A stretch of DNA of 64,000 bases from RYN-122 sp963761655 (GTDB lineage Bacteria; Actinomycetota; Actinomycetes; Mycobacteriales; SCTD01). A program made the translations under genes and the position numbers. The stretch covers positions 434,001 through 498,000 of the forward strand of contig CAVXHI010000002.1 of assembly GCA_963761655.1 (NCBI GenBank), in the 5' to 3' direction. Positions within the stretch are counted from its first letter, which is position 1. The number at the start of each line of letters is the position of its first letter. The notes under the pieces were generated by a model that was not told where the DNA came from, ran no database searches, and worked only from the letters and a program-made list of their open reading frames with translations. Below, in pieces: positions 11,159 through 19,068 of the stretch.

Positions 11159-13543
11159 TCAGGGAGCGAAGTACCCGGCGAGGTCGGTGACGACGGCGAC
11201 CGAGCTGCTCTGGTTGCGGAACAGGACCGCGCCGTCGTCGCCGACGGCCACCACCACCGCGTCGGCGTTGGTCGACCCCTTGCCCAGGTTCAGGTTGGAG
11301 ACGGTCGGGAAACCGGTCGTGCTCCGGTCGTAGGGGTAGACGCGGAGGTCGGTGGCGCCGGCCGCGGCGACGCCGGTGACGTTGAGCAGGACCGCCGTGG
11401 CCGAGGACGGCACCGCACCGCTGCGGGTCAGGGAGAAGCCGCCGACCCTGCCGGGCCCGAGCCGGCGCAGGCCCGGGTCGGTCTCGTCGCGGCTGTCGAA
11501 CAGCCGGACGGGGGCGACGGGGCGGAACAGCTGCCCGCCCGCCGCGGTCGCGTCGTACCAGCCGGACAGGTCGACGAGGACCGCGGTGGTGCCGCTGCTG
11601 TTGCGGATCCGGACCCTGCCGCCGTCCCCGACCTTGACCACGACGAGGTTCGGGACCGGGATGCCCGGCACCAGGTTGACGTTGGAGGTCTCGGGCTTCG
11701 TCGTGCTGGCGGACACCGGGTAGACGGCGAGGTCGGTCGAGGCGGTCGGGGCGACACCGGTGACGTTCAGGACGACGGCGCTGGCGCTGGACGGCACGCC
11801 CGCCGTGCCGGCCACCTGCAGGTCGAGGCTGGCGCCCGGACCGAGCTTGCGGGTCGCCTGGGTGCGGGTGTCGAGCAGGCGGGTCGGGGCGACCGGGTGG
11901 AAGGCGGTCTCGCCGTCCGGGGCGTAGTAGCCGGCGAGGTCGGCGAGCAGGGAGACCTGGCCGTCCTCGTTGCGGAGCCGGACGGAGCCGTCGGCGCCGA
12001 CCGGCACGGTGACGACGCCGGCCCGCGTCTGCCGGGCGGCCAGGTTGATGTTGGAGACGGTCGGCACCGCCGAGCCGGTGGGCTTCGGGTAGACGCGGAC
12101 GTCGGTGTTGCGGGTGGCGGCCACGGCGGTGACGTTCAGGACGACCGCGGTCGCGCCCGCCGGCACCCCCGTCCCGCCACCGCGGACGACGAGGTCGACG
12201 GTCGTGTCGTCCCCGAGCCGGACCGGCCGGCCACCGAGGCCGAGGCCGCTGCGGCTGTCCAGCAGGCGGCGGGGGGTCACCGGGGTGAACCGGGAGCCGG
12301 GGCCGACCGGGCTGGCCGGCCCGGCGGTCGGGGTCGCGCTGGGGCTGGGAGTCGGGCTGGCGGTCGGGCTGGCGGTCGGGCTGGCGGTCGGGCTGGTGGA
12401 GGGGCTGGCGCTCGGGCTCGCCGTGGGCGGCGTCGACGACGACGACGGCCAGCCGATGTCGGCGAACATCCCCAGGGCGATCGGGCCCGGCTCGGCGTTG
12501 TACTCGCCGGGGTCCCCGATCGGGGTCATGAGCGCGTTGGCGGACCCGGCCGGGTAGGCGTCCTCGTCGAGGTGGGAGAGGCTGCTGCCGGTCTCGTACG
12601 GGTCGGGCGAGTAGAGGCGCGGACGCACGCCGCCCGCGGCCGCGACGGCACGGGGGCCACGCCAGAACAGGTTGCCGGACGTCATCGCCAGGCCGAGGCG
12701 GGTGCTCTCCTGCGGCAGGCGGACGAGGTCCACGGAGCGCGCGCCGTCGCCCTCGGTCACGAGCTTCTCGTAGTCGGTGACGTAGGGGGTCGTCCTGTTC
12801 AGCCCGTAGCGGCCGACGAGGGTCGACGTGTCGTACCGGAAGAAGCTCGTGAACCCGAGGCCGTGACCGAGCTCGTGCAGCACGGTGGAGTAGAAGTCGT
12901 ACTGGTCGCTCGGGACGGGTCCGGGGCCGTAGAAGATGCGGCTGTTGTTGTTCGGGAACTCCGCGAAGATGTCGAAGCCGTCCTCGTCGTCGGCGGGCGA
13001 CGGCGGGATGAGGTCCTTGCCCGCCTTCGCGTTGCCCAGGGCGACCGGGTACGCGACCTCGCCCGCCGTGTAGCGGTCGTCGGGGACCTGCTCCACGAAG
13101 CCGCCGGGTCCCGCGCGCCCGAGCAGCCGGGGCTCGAGCGCCGCGAAGTGGGCGTCCACGGTGATCGGCACCGCGCTCGTGATGACCGACGCCCAGGTGT
13201 CGACAGCCCGCTGGAACTCGGCCCTGGCCCTCGGAGCGGCGTCGAAGCCGGCGTCGTAGGTGACCCGCCACGTCGAGCGGGTCACCGCGGTGGCGCTCCT
13301 GCGTGCCGCCCGCTGCTGGGCGGCGAGCCCGACCTCGGGGGCCACGGGCGTCGTGCCGGCGTAGCGCGGGGTCAGGAGCGGAGTCGTGGACAGGACCCGG
13401 AACGACGGTGCGGCGGCTGCGGCCCGGCTGAAGAAGGCCGGCGTCGAGCCGCCGCCGGCCAGGGCCGGCAGGGCGGGGAGCGCCGCGGCCACCAGGGCCG
13501 CGAGGGCCAGGGCTGCCGGGGGGCGGAGGGACGAGAGACGCAC
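11159..13543 (-). CDS. Secreted zinc metalloprotease with three C-terminal PxRLLDxR repeats
   Basis: A 794-residue exported protein. Residues 1-29 form a signal peptide ending LPALPALA. The protease domain (about 60-370) holds HELGHGLGF at 223-231, a HExxH zinc site. A Pro/Ser/Thr linker of repeating SPTA units follows at about 375-415. Three beta-rich repeats then start near 418, 548 and 673, each opening with PxRLL/FDSR or DTR and containing VLNVTGV/TAVA and YPxxxxxP-x-S-N-LN motifs. Such repeats occur in secreted actinobacterial proteins and may bind cell-wall or surface polymers, but their ligand is not settled. Substrate unknown. Confidence 0.85.
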   Translation of the reverse strand: MRLSSLRPPAALALAALVAAALPALPALAGGGSTPAFFSRAAAAAPSFRVLSTTPLLTPRYAGTTPVAPEVGLAAQQRAARRSATAVTRSTWRVTYDAGFDAAPRARAEFQRAVDTWASVITSAVPITVDAHFAALEPRLLGRAGPGGFVEQVPDDRYTAGEVAYPVALGNAKAGKDLIPPSPADDEDGFDIFAEFPNNNSRIFYGPGPVPSDQYDFYSTVLHELGHGLGFTSFFRYDTSTLVGRYGLNRTTPYVTDYEKLVTEGDGARSVDLVRLPQESTRLGLAMTSGNLFWRGPRAVAAAGGVRPRLYSPDPYETGSSLSHLDEDAYPAGSANALMTPIGDPGEYNAEPGPIALGMFADIGWPSSSSTPPTASPSASPSTSPTASPTASPTASPTPSPSATPTAGPASPVGPGSRFTPVTPRRLLDSRSGLGLGGRPVRLGDDTTVDLVVRGGGTGVPAGATAVVLNVTAVAATRNTDVRVYPKPTGSAVPTVSNINLAARQTRAGVVTVPVGADGSVRLRNEDGQVSLLADLAGYYAPDGETAFHPVAPTRLLDTRTQATRKLGPGASLDLQVAGTAGVPSSASAVVLNVTGVAPTASTDLAVYPVSASTTKPETSNVNLVPGIPVPNLVVVKVGDGGRVRIRNSSGTTAVLVDLSGWYDATAAGGQLFRPVAPVRLFDSRDETDPGLRRLGPGRVGGFSLTRSGAVPSSATAVLLNVTGVAAAGATDLRVYPYDRSTTGFPTVSNLNLGKGSTNADAVVVAVGDDGAVLFRNQSSSVAVVTDLAGYFAP

Positions 13544-13699
13544 GGTGCTCCACGTGGGCGGGACCCAGCAGGTCCGGGGACAGCGACGCCGGGGCGCGGC
13601 ACGACCGTCCGGGGCCCGGCGGTCGGCGGCAGTCTGGCGCCTGAGGGCACCTGCTGTCAGTGCCTCGCCCAGGCCTGTGGACGGCCGCCGCCCGCGGGG

Positions 13700-14722
13700 T
13701 CAGCCCTCGCTGACCCGGACCAGGACCTTGCCGACGGTGCCCTGCTCGACGGCGTCGTGCGCGGCGGCGGTCTGCTCGAGCGGGAACCACGTCAGCGGCA
13801 GCCCGGCGTCCTCGCCGACCGGCAGCGCCCCGTCGTGCAGGGCGGCAGTGATGTCCTCGGCGGCGTTGCGCAGGGGTTCGGCGCCCACCGTGTAGAGCAG
13901 CAGCCCCTGCCAGCGGACGTTCTTGGCGAAGCTCGCCACGATCGGTGCGGTGAAGTCGGGGCCGCCGTCGTTGGCGTAGTAGCCGACGCTGCCGTGGTTC
14001 GCGAGCACCTCGACGTCGAGGGCGGCGTTCTTGCCCGGGCTGACCTCGACCACCTGGTCGACGCCGTCGGGAGCGACGGCGAGGATGTCCGCGGCGAGGG
14101 TGTCGGACGGGTAGCGCACGACGTGCTGCGCGCCGGCTGCCCGGGCGAGCGCCTCCTTGGCCTCGCTGCTGACCGAGGCGATGACGGTGGCCCCGGCCCA
14201 GACGGCGAGCTGGACGGCGGCGTGGCCGACGGCCCCCGCGCCGCCCTGCACCAGGACCGAGCGTCCGGCGAGCGCGCCCGGGGACAGGCGGACCGGTCCG
14301 TGCTCGTGGACCGTGAGCGCGCGGTGCGCCGTCATGGCCGGCACGCCCAGGCTGGCCCCGACCTCGAAGGAGACGCCGTCGGGCAGCGGCACGACCCGGT
14401 CGGACGGCAGGACGGTGAGCTCCTGGGCGGTGCCGGTCGGGCGCTCGTGGGCGGCGAGGTGCACCCACACGCGGTCGCCGACGGCGAGCCCGGTCACGGC
14501 CGAGCCCACCGCGTCGACGACGCCGGCGCCGTCCTGGTCCGGGACGTTCTCGGGGAACGGCAGCGGTCCGTAGCCGCCCGTCCGCGCCTTCCAGTCGGTG
14601 GGGTTCACCCCGGACACGACGATGCGCACGCGCACCTCGTCGGGGCCGGGGTCAGCGGCCGGGCGGTCGACGAGCTGCAGGACGGAGGAGTCGCCGGCGG
14701 AGGAGTAGGTGATGGCCTTCAT
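13700..14722 (-). CDS. NADPH:quinone oxidoreductase family (zinc-binding-dehydrogenase-like)
   Basis: A 340-residue medium-chain dehydrogenase/reductase beginning MKAITYSSAGDSSVLQ. It has the GroES-like N-terminal domain (VSGVNPTDWKAR, GAGVVDAVG) and a Rossmann domain with the nucleotide loop VQGGAGAVGHAAVQLA. The cysteines and histidines that bind zinc in classical alcohol dehydrogenases are absent, as in quinone reductases (zeta-crystallin type). It probably reduces quinones or enones with NADPH in the cytosol. The ATG at 14722 matches the family N-terminus. It is divergent from the HhH-GPD gene across 81 bp. Confidence 0.9.
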   Translation of the reverse strand: MKAITYSSAGDSSVLQLVDRPAADPGPDEVRVRIVVSGVNPTDWKARTGGYGPLPFPENVPDQDGAGVVDAVGSAVTGLAVGDRVWVHLAAHERPTGTAQELTVLPSDRVVPLPDGVSFEVGASLGVPAMTAHRALTVHEHGPVRLSPGALAGRSVLVQGGAGAVGHAAVQLAVWAGATVIASVSSEAKEALARAAGAQHVVRYPSDTLAADILAVAPDGVDQVVEVSPGKNAALDVEVLANHGSVGYYANDGGPDFTAPIVASFAKNVRWQGLLLYTVGAEPLRNAAEDITAALHDGALPVGEDAGLPLTWFPLEQTAAAHDAVEQGTVGKVLVRVSEG

Positions 14723-14803
14723 GCCCTGCACAAGCCGGCCGCCCACCGCCCGTGTTCCACCGGCCCGACCGGCAGCGGGTGCCGCCGGAGGCAGGATGAG
14801 GCC

Positions 14804-15388
14804 ATGACGCTGTGGCTGACGGACGACGACGACGCCAACACGCTGCTGAGCGAGGACCCGCTCGCCCTCCTGCTCGGGATGCTGCTGGACCAGCAGATCC
14901 CCATGGAGAAGGCGTTCCGGGGCCCGCACGTGCTGCGGGAGCGGCTGGGCCACCTGGACGCCGTCCGGATCGCCGAGCAGGACGCGGAGGCGTTCGCCGA
15001 GGTGATGGCCACGCCGCCCGCCGTGCACCGGTTCCCCGGGTCGATGGCGAAGCGGGTGCAGGACCTGTGCCGGGCGCTCACCGAGCAGTACGGCGGGCGC
15101 GCGGAGGCGGTGTGGGAGGACGTGTCCGACGGCCCCGAGCTGCTCCGGCGGATGACGGCCCTGCCCGGCTTCGGCACGCAGAAGGCCCAGATCTTCGTCG
15201 CGCTGCTCGGCAAGCAGTACGGCGTCCGGCCCGCCGGGTGGCGCGAGGCGGCCGGCGGCTACGGCGAGGACGGGGCGCTCAGGAGCGTGGCCGACGTCGT
15301 CAGCCAGGACACGCTGCTGGAGGTCCGGGCGTACAAGCAGAGCGTCAAGAAGGCCGCCAAGGCGAAGGCGGACGGCCCGCGCCCGTAG
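14804..15388 (+). CDS. HhH-GPD superfamily base-excision-repair-like protein
   Basis: A 194-residue protein of the small actinobacterial HhH-GPD family (TIGR03252-like). The helix-hairpin-helix turn is LPGFG at 120-124, and the N-terminal helix LLLGMLLDQQIP resembles the Q-rich segment of EndoIII/MutY enzymes. At the position of the EndoIII catalytic lysine there is Gln126, with Lys127 next to it. The usual downstream catalytic Asp and the FeS cysteines are not seen. It may be a non-classical glycosylase or a DNA-binding homologue. The start at 14804 matches the N-terminus MTLWLTDDDDAN. The SDR gene follows after 9 nt. Confidence 0.88.
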   Translation: MTLWLTDDDDANTLLSEDPLALLLGMLLDQQIPMEKAFRGPHVLRERLGHLDAVRIAEQDAEAFAEVMATPPAVHRFPGSMAKRVQDLCRALTEQYGGRAEAVWEDVSDGPELLRRMTALPGFGTQKAQIFVALLGKQYGVRPAGWREAAGGYGEDGALRSVADVVSQDTLLEVRAYKQSVKKAAKAKADGPRP

Positions 15389-15397
15389 CCTGCCGGC

Positions 15398-16135
15398 GTG
15401 CAGTTCGAGGGCTACCGGGTGCTGGTCACGGGCGGGACGAGGGGCATCGGGAGGGCGGTCGCGGACGCGTTCACCGCGCAGGGCGCCCGGGTCGCGGTGC
15501 ACGGGACGGGACAGCGAGCGGCGGAGGCCCCCGCGGGCGGCGTCGTCGTCGCGGGCGACCTGTCCGACCCCGAGGCCGTGCGGGCGTTCGTCCAGGAGGC
15601 CGCGGGCGCGCTCGGCGGTCTCGACGTGCTGGTCAACAACGCCGGTGTCTACGACCGGCTCGACCCTCGGACCGCGACCTACGAGCAGTGGCAGCGGCAC
15701 TGGCGCACCACCGTCGAGGTCGACCTGCTCGGCGCGGCGTGGGCCAGCCACTCCGCCCTGCCGCACCTCGTGGAGAGCGGGCGCGGCCGGATCGTCAACG
15801 TCGGTTCGCGGGGCGCCTCGCGCGGGGAGCCGGTCGCGGTCGCCTACGCCGCGGCCAAGGCGGGCCTGACGGCGATGGGGCAGTCGCTCGCGCTGGCCTA
15901 CGCGCAGGACGGCGTGGCCGTGGGGAGCGTGCTGCCGGGGTTCGTCGAGACCGACATGGCCACCGCCGTGCTGGACGGCCCGGAGGGCGACGGCGTGCGG
16001 GCGCAGAGCCCGGCAGGCCGGGTGGCCCGGCCCGAGGAGGTCGCGGCCGCCGTGCTGTTCCTGGCCGCCCCGACGTCGTTCTGGTCGACCGGCGCCGTGC
16101 TCGACGTGAACGGCGCCAGCTACCTGAGGAGCTAG
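15398..16135 (+). CDS. SDR family oxidoreductase
   Basis: A 245-residue classical short-chain dehydrogenase. The cofactor motif is TGGTRGIG at residues 10-17, followed by NNAG, and the catalytic tetrad is represented by VNVGSRG (Ser) and YAAAKAG (Tyr and Lys). The C-terminal LPGFVETDMA is typical of FabG-like members. It would oxidise or reduce an alcohol/ketone with NAD(P)H in the cytosol; the substrate is unknown. It starts with GTG 9 nt after the HhH-GPD gene and its end overlaps the convergent hypothetical gene by 4 nt. Confidence 0.9.
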   Translation: MQFEGYRVLVTGGTRGIGRAVADAFTAQGARVAVHGTGQRAAEAPAGGVVVAGDLSDPEAVRAFVQEAAGALGGLDVLVNNAGVYDRLDPRTATYEQWQRHWRTTVEVDLLGAAWASHSALPHLVESGRGRIVNVGSRGASRGEPVAVAYAAAKAGLTAMGQSLALAYAQDGVAVGSVLPGFVETDMATAVLDGPEGDGVRAQSPAGRVARPEEVAAAVLFLAAPTSFWSTGAVLDVNGASYLRS

Positions 16136-17007
16136 GGCTCCTGCACGACCGCCCGGCGCAGCAGCCGCCGGGTGCCCGGCAGGCCGACGGCGAGGTGGTG
16201 GAGGTCGTCGACGCGGTCGAGCAGGGCACGGACGTCCGGGCCCACCACCTCCAGCTGCCCGACGAGGCCCGGCAGGCGCTCCAGCAGGGCGACGAGCTCG
16301 CCGACCCGCTCCGGGTCCAGCCCGGTGGCCGCGGCGGTCAGGACCGGCTCGAGCCGCTCGACGGGCCCGAGCGCGGCGTCGGCCTTCGCGGTGGTGCGGT
16401 CGACCTTGCGGACCGTGCGGGTGGCGGAGTCGGTGAGGCTGCCGACCCGGGCGACGGCCTGGTCGCCGGCGTCGAGCGTTCCGGTCAGCCGGGCGAGCAG
16501 CCCGTCGACCTCGGCGACGCTGAGCCCCAGCGCGGCCAGCAGCCGGTCCGCCGACGACGCCGTGCCGGCCAGCCCGCCGAGCAGCCCGTCAGCGGTGTCG
16601 CGGGTGTCGGCGAGACCGCCGAGCAGCCCGTCCGCGGTGCCCGCGGTGCGACCCAGGCGGGCGAGGACGTCGTCGGCGGTGCGGGCCGTGGTCTCCAGAC
16701 CCACCACCAGCTCGGCCGCGCCGGCCCCGGTCCCGCCGAGGTCGTCGACGAGGGCCTCGATCCGCGGCACCAGGGAGCCGACGGCGGACTCCACCCCGTC
16801 GACGACGCCGTCGATGCGGGACAGCAGGTTGCCGACGCCCTCGATCGTCGTCGTGGCGGCGTCGGCGACCTGCAGCAGCCGGGTCACGGCGTCGTCGGCG
16901 CGGGGGACCACCGCGACCAGCGCGCCGACGGCGGACGCCAGCGACCCGGCGGCCGACCCGAGGTCGCGCACGGCTGCGGCGACGTCGTACGGGCCGGGGA
17001 CCTTCAC
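16132..17007 (-). CDS. Hypothetical Ala/Leu/Asp-rich helical repeat protein
   Basis: A 291-residue protein I do not recognise. Almost the whole length is predicted amphipathic helix with repeating heptad-like segments, for example TADGLLGGLADTRD followed by TADGLLGGLAGTAS around residues 115-150, and many xADxLLxxL units. There is no signal peptide and no clear membrane segment, although residues 15-40 are moderately hydrophobic. The composition resembles phasin-like or chemoreceptor-like coiled coils, but no catalytic motif is visible. GTG start. The gene converges on and overlaps the SDR by 4 nt. Confidence 0.7.
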   Translation of the reverse strand: MKVPGPYDVAAAVRDLGSAAGSLASAVGALVAVVPRADDAVTRLLQVADAATTTIEGVGNLLSRIDGVVDGVESAVGSLVPRIEALVDDLGGTGAGAAELVVGLETTARTADDVLARLGRTAGTADGLLGGLADTRDTADGLLGGLAGTASSADRLLAALGLSVAEVDGLLARLTGTLDAGDQAVARVGSLTDSATRTVRKVDRTTAKADAALGPVERLEPVLTAAATGLDPERVGELVALLERLPGLVGQLEVVGPDVRALLDRVDDLHHLAVGLPGTRRLLRRAVVQEP

Positions 17008-17060
17008 GGGCAGGTCCGGAGCGCGGCGGGTGTCACGCGGTCACTCTGGCACTCGCGCCG

Positions 17061-17393
17061 CTACTCGCTGTCGACGACCCGGCCCGGCTCGATGGCGATC
17101 CGCACGACCGGCTCGTCGAGCGACCCGTGGGCGACCACCGCGTTCTCCCGCGGCTTCTCGACCGTCGGGCCGGCGTTGGCCATGACGACGCCGAACCAGG
17201 GGAGGAACACGGCTCCCGAGAACAGCAGCAGCTTGATCGGGATCGGCGCGGGCACCAGGGCGCCGAGCAGCACGCAGACGACGCGGACCGACTGGGTCAT
17301 CACGTAGCGCCGCTCGCGGAGGTCGATGTCCTCGCTGTGGCTGCGACGGGCGGTGGTGACGGACACGACCTGCGGCCGCGGGGTGGTGCTCAC
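17061..17393 (-). CDS. DUF3099 domain-containing membrane protein
   Basis: A 110-residue protein with a short polar N-terminus, the DUF3099-type segment RRSHSEDIDLRERRYVMTQS, then two hydrophobic helices (SVRVVCVLLGALVP and IKLLLFSGAVFLPWFGVV). The tail is cytoplasmic and charged. It is an actinobacterial membrane family of unknown function. The GTG at 17393 has GAGG about 9 nt upstream. It lies divergent from the aldehyde dehydrogenase gene, with 130 bp between starts. Confidence 0.85.
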   Translation of the reverse strand: MSTTPRPQVVSVTTARRSHSEDIDLRERRYVMTQSVRVVCVLLGALVPAPIPIKLLLFSGAVFLPWFGVVMANAGPTVEKPRENAVVAHGSLDEPVVRIAIEPGRVVDSE

Positions 17394-17523
17394 CGGAACG
17401 CCCTCCTCGGGCTCGAGCGCACAGGGTCGGGGCGCCCCTCCAGTGTGCCGCCTGCGGCCCGGTCCTGCCGTCCGGGGCGGCCTACGCTCGACCGACCAGC
17501 ACCCCTCCCGGAGAAGAGCCCCC

Positions 17524-19005
17524 GTGACCACCACGCCCGTGCGGCCCCCGTCCGCCACCAGCGACACGTTCGACAGCGTCGAGCCGGCGTCGGGGAGGCT
17601 CGTCGCCGCGTTCCCGAAGCAGACCGCCGAGGACGCCGACGCCGCCGTCGCACGGGCCCGCGCGGCCGCCGTCTGGTGGCGCGGGCTGGGCTGGGAGGGC
17701 CGCCGCGACCGCCTCGACCGCTGGAAGGGCGTGCTGGCCCGCCGCACCCCCGAGCTGGCCGCTCTGGTGCACCGGGAGAACGGCAAGCCCCTCGCCGACG
17801 CCCAGCTCGAGATCACCCTCGCCGTCGACCACATCGCCTGGGCCGCCAAGCACGCGCCCAAGGTGCTCGGCCCCCGCAAGGTCCCGAGCGGGCTGATGAT
17901 GGCCAACCAGGCGGCCACGCTGGAGTACCAGCCGCTCGGCGTCATCGGCGTGATCGGCCCGTGGAACTACCCGGTCTTCACGCCGATGGGCTCGATCGCC
18001 TACGCCCTCGCCGCCGGCAACGCCGTCGTGTTCAAGCCGTCCGAGCACACGCCCGCCATCGGCAAGTGGCTCGTCGACACGTTCGCCGAGATCGTCCCGG
18101 AGCAGCCGGTCATGCAGCTGCTGACCGGGCTCGGCGACACCGGGGCGGCGCTCTGCCGGGCCGGCGTCGACAAGGTGGCCTTCACCGGGAGCGCCCCCAC
18201 CGGCCGCAAGGTCATGGCTGCCTGCGCCGAGACCCTCACGCCGGTGCTCATGGAGCTCGGCGGCAAGGACGCGATGATCGTGGACGACGACGCCGACGTC
18301 GACGCCGCCGCGACCGGGGCCCTCTGGGGCGGCATGAGCAACGCCGGCCAGACCTGCATCGGCATCGAGCGGGTCTACGTGCACGAGAAGGTCTACGACG
18401 AGTTCGTCGCGACGCTCACCACCAAGGCGCGCAAGGTCTCGGCCGGCACGGACTACGGGCCGATCACGATGCCCGGGCAGGTCGACGTCATCCGCCGGCA
18501 CATCGCCGACGCGCTCGACCGGGGCGGCCGGGCGCTGACCGGCGGGACCATCGAGGGCAACGTCGTGCAGCCGACCGTCCTGGTCGACGTCCCCGAGGAC
18601 AGCCTCGCCGTCCGCGAGGAGACGTTCGGCCCGACGCTGACCGTCACGAAGGTCAAGGACGCCGACGAGGCCGTGCGGCTGTCCAACGACACCCGGTACG
18701 GGCTGGCCGGCGCCGTCTTCAGCAGGGCCAAGGGCATGGCGACCGCGCAGCGCCTGGACTCCGGCATGACGAGCATCAACGAGGTCATCGCCTTCGCCGG
18801 GATCCCCGCCCTGCCGTTCGGCGGCAAGGGCGACAGCGGCTTCGGCCGCATCCACGGCGAGGACGGGCTCAAGGAGTTCTGCCGGGCCAAGTCGATCACC
18901 CGGCAGAAGTACGCCCTGCCCGTGCCGCTGCTGAGCTTCGACCGCAGCAAGCGCGTCGACGCGCTGCTCGGCCGCACCGTCCGGTTCCTGCACGGCCGCT
19001 CGTAG
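17524..19005 (+). CDS. NAD(P)-dependent aldehyde dehydrogenase
   Basis: A 493-residue aldehyde dehydrogenase. The catalytic pair is Glu244 (MELGGKDA) and Cys278 (AGQTCIG), the normal 34-residue spacing. GPWNYPVFTPM and the cofactor motif FTGSAPTGRKV are also present. The C-terminal extension (SFDRSKRVDALLGRTVRF) resembles bacterial ALDHs acting on longer-chain or aromatic aldehydes. It oxidises an aldehyde to an acid in the cytosol; substrate unassigned. The GTG start at 17524 is preceded by GGAGAAG. A bidirectional hairpin follows the stop. Confidence 0.93.
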   Translation: MTTTPVRPPSATSDTFDSVEPASGRLVAAFPKQTAEDADAAVARARAAAVWWRGLGWEGRRDRLDRWKGVLARRTPELAALVHRENGKPLADAQLEITLAVDHIAWAAKHAPKVLGPRKVPSGLMMANQAATLEYQPLGVIGVIGPWNYPVFTPMGSIAYALAAGNAVVFKPSEHTPAIGKWLVDTFAEIVPEQPVMQLLTGLGDTGAALCRAGVDKVAFTGSAPTGRKVMAACAETLTPVLMELGGKDAMIVDDDADVDAAATGALWGGMSNAGQTCIGIERVYVHEKVYDEFVATLTTKARKVSAGTDYGPITMPGQVDVIRRHIADALDRGGRALTGGTIEGNVVQPTVLVDVPEDSLAVREETFGPTLTVTKVKDADEAVRLSNDTRYGLAGAVFSRAKGMATAQRLDSGMTSINEVIAFAGIPALPFGGKGDSGFGRIHGEDGLKEFCRAKSITRQKYALPVPLLSFDRSKRVDALLGRTVRFLHGRS

Positions 19006-19020
19006 CACCTCCGGACACGA

Positions 19021-19056
19021 CGCGGCCCGGGCCTCCCTGAGGAGACCCGGGCCGCG
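19021..19056. terminator. Bidirectional hairpin terminator between convergent genes
   Basis: CGCGGCCCGGG and CCCGGGCCGCG pair perfectly (11 bp), with partial continuation (CCTCC/GGAGA). It lies between the ends of the aldehyde dehydrogenase and the minus-strand LPXTG gene and can serve both. Confidence 0.8.
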
Positions 19057-19068
19057 GTGCGTGCCGGA

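Noticed and set aside
10923..14468. 1181-residue minus-strand frame
   Set aside because: Out of frame with the metalloprotease and oxidoreductase whose motifs are clear.
10931..14803. Upstream extension of the HhH-GPD frame
   Set aside because: The conserved N-terminus begins at 14804 and the upstream part is antisense to other genes.
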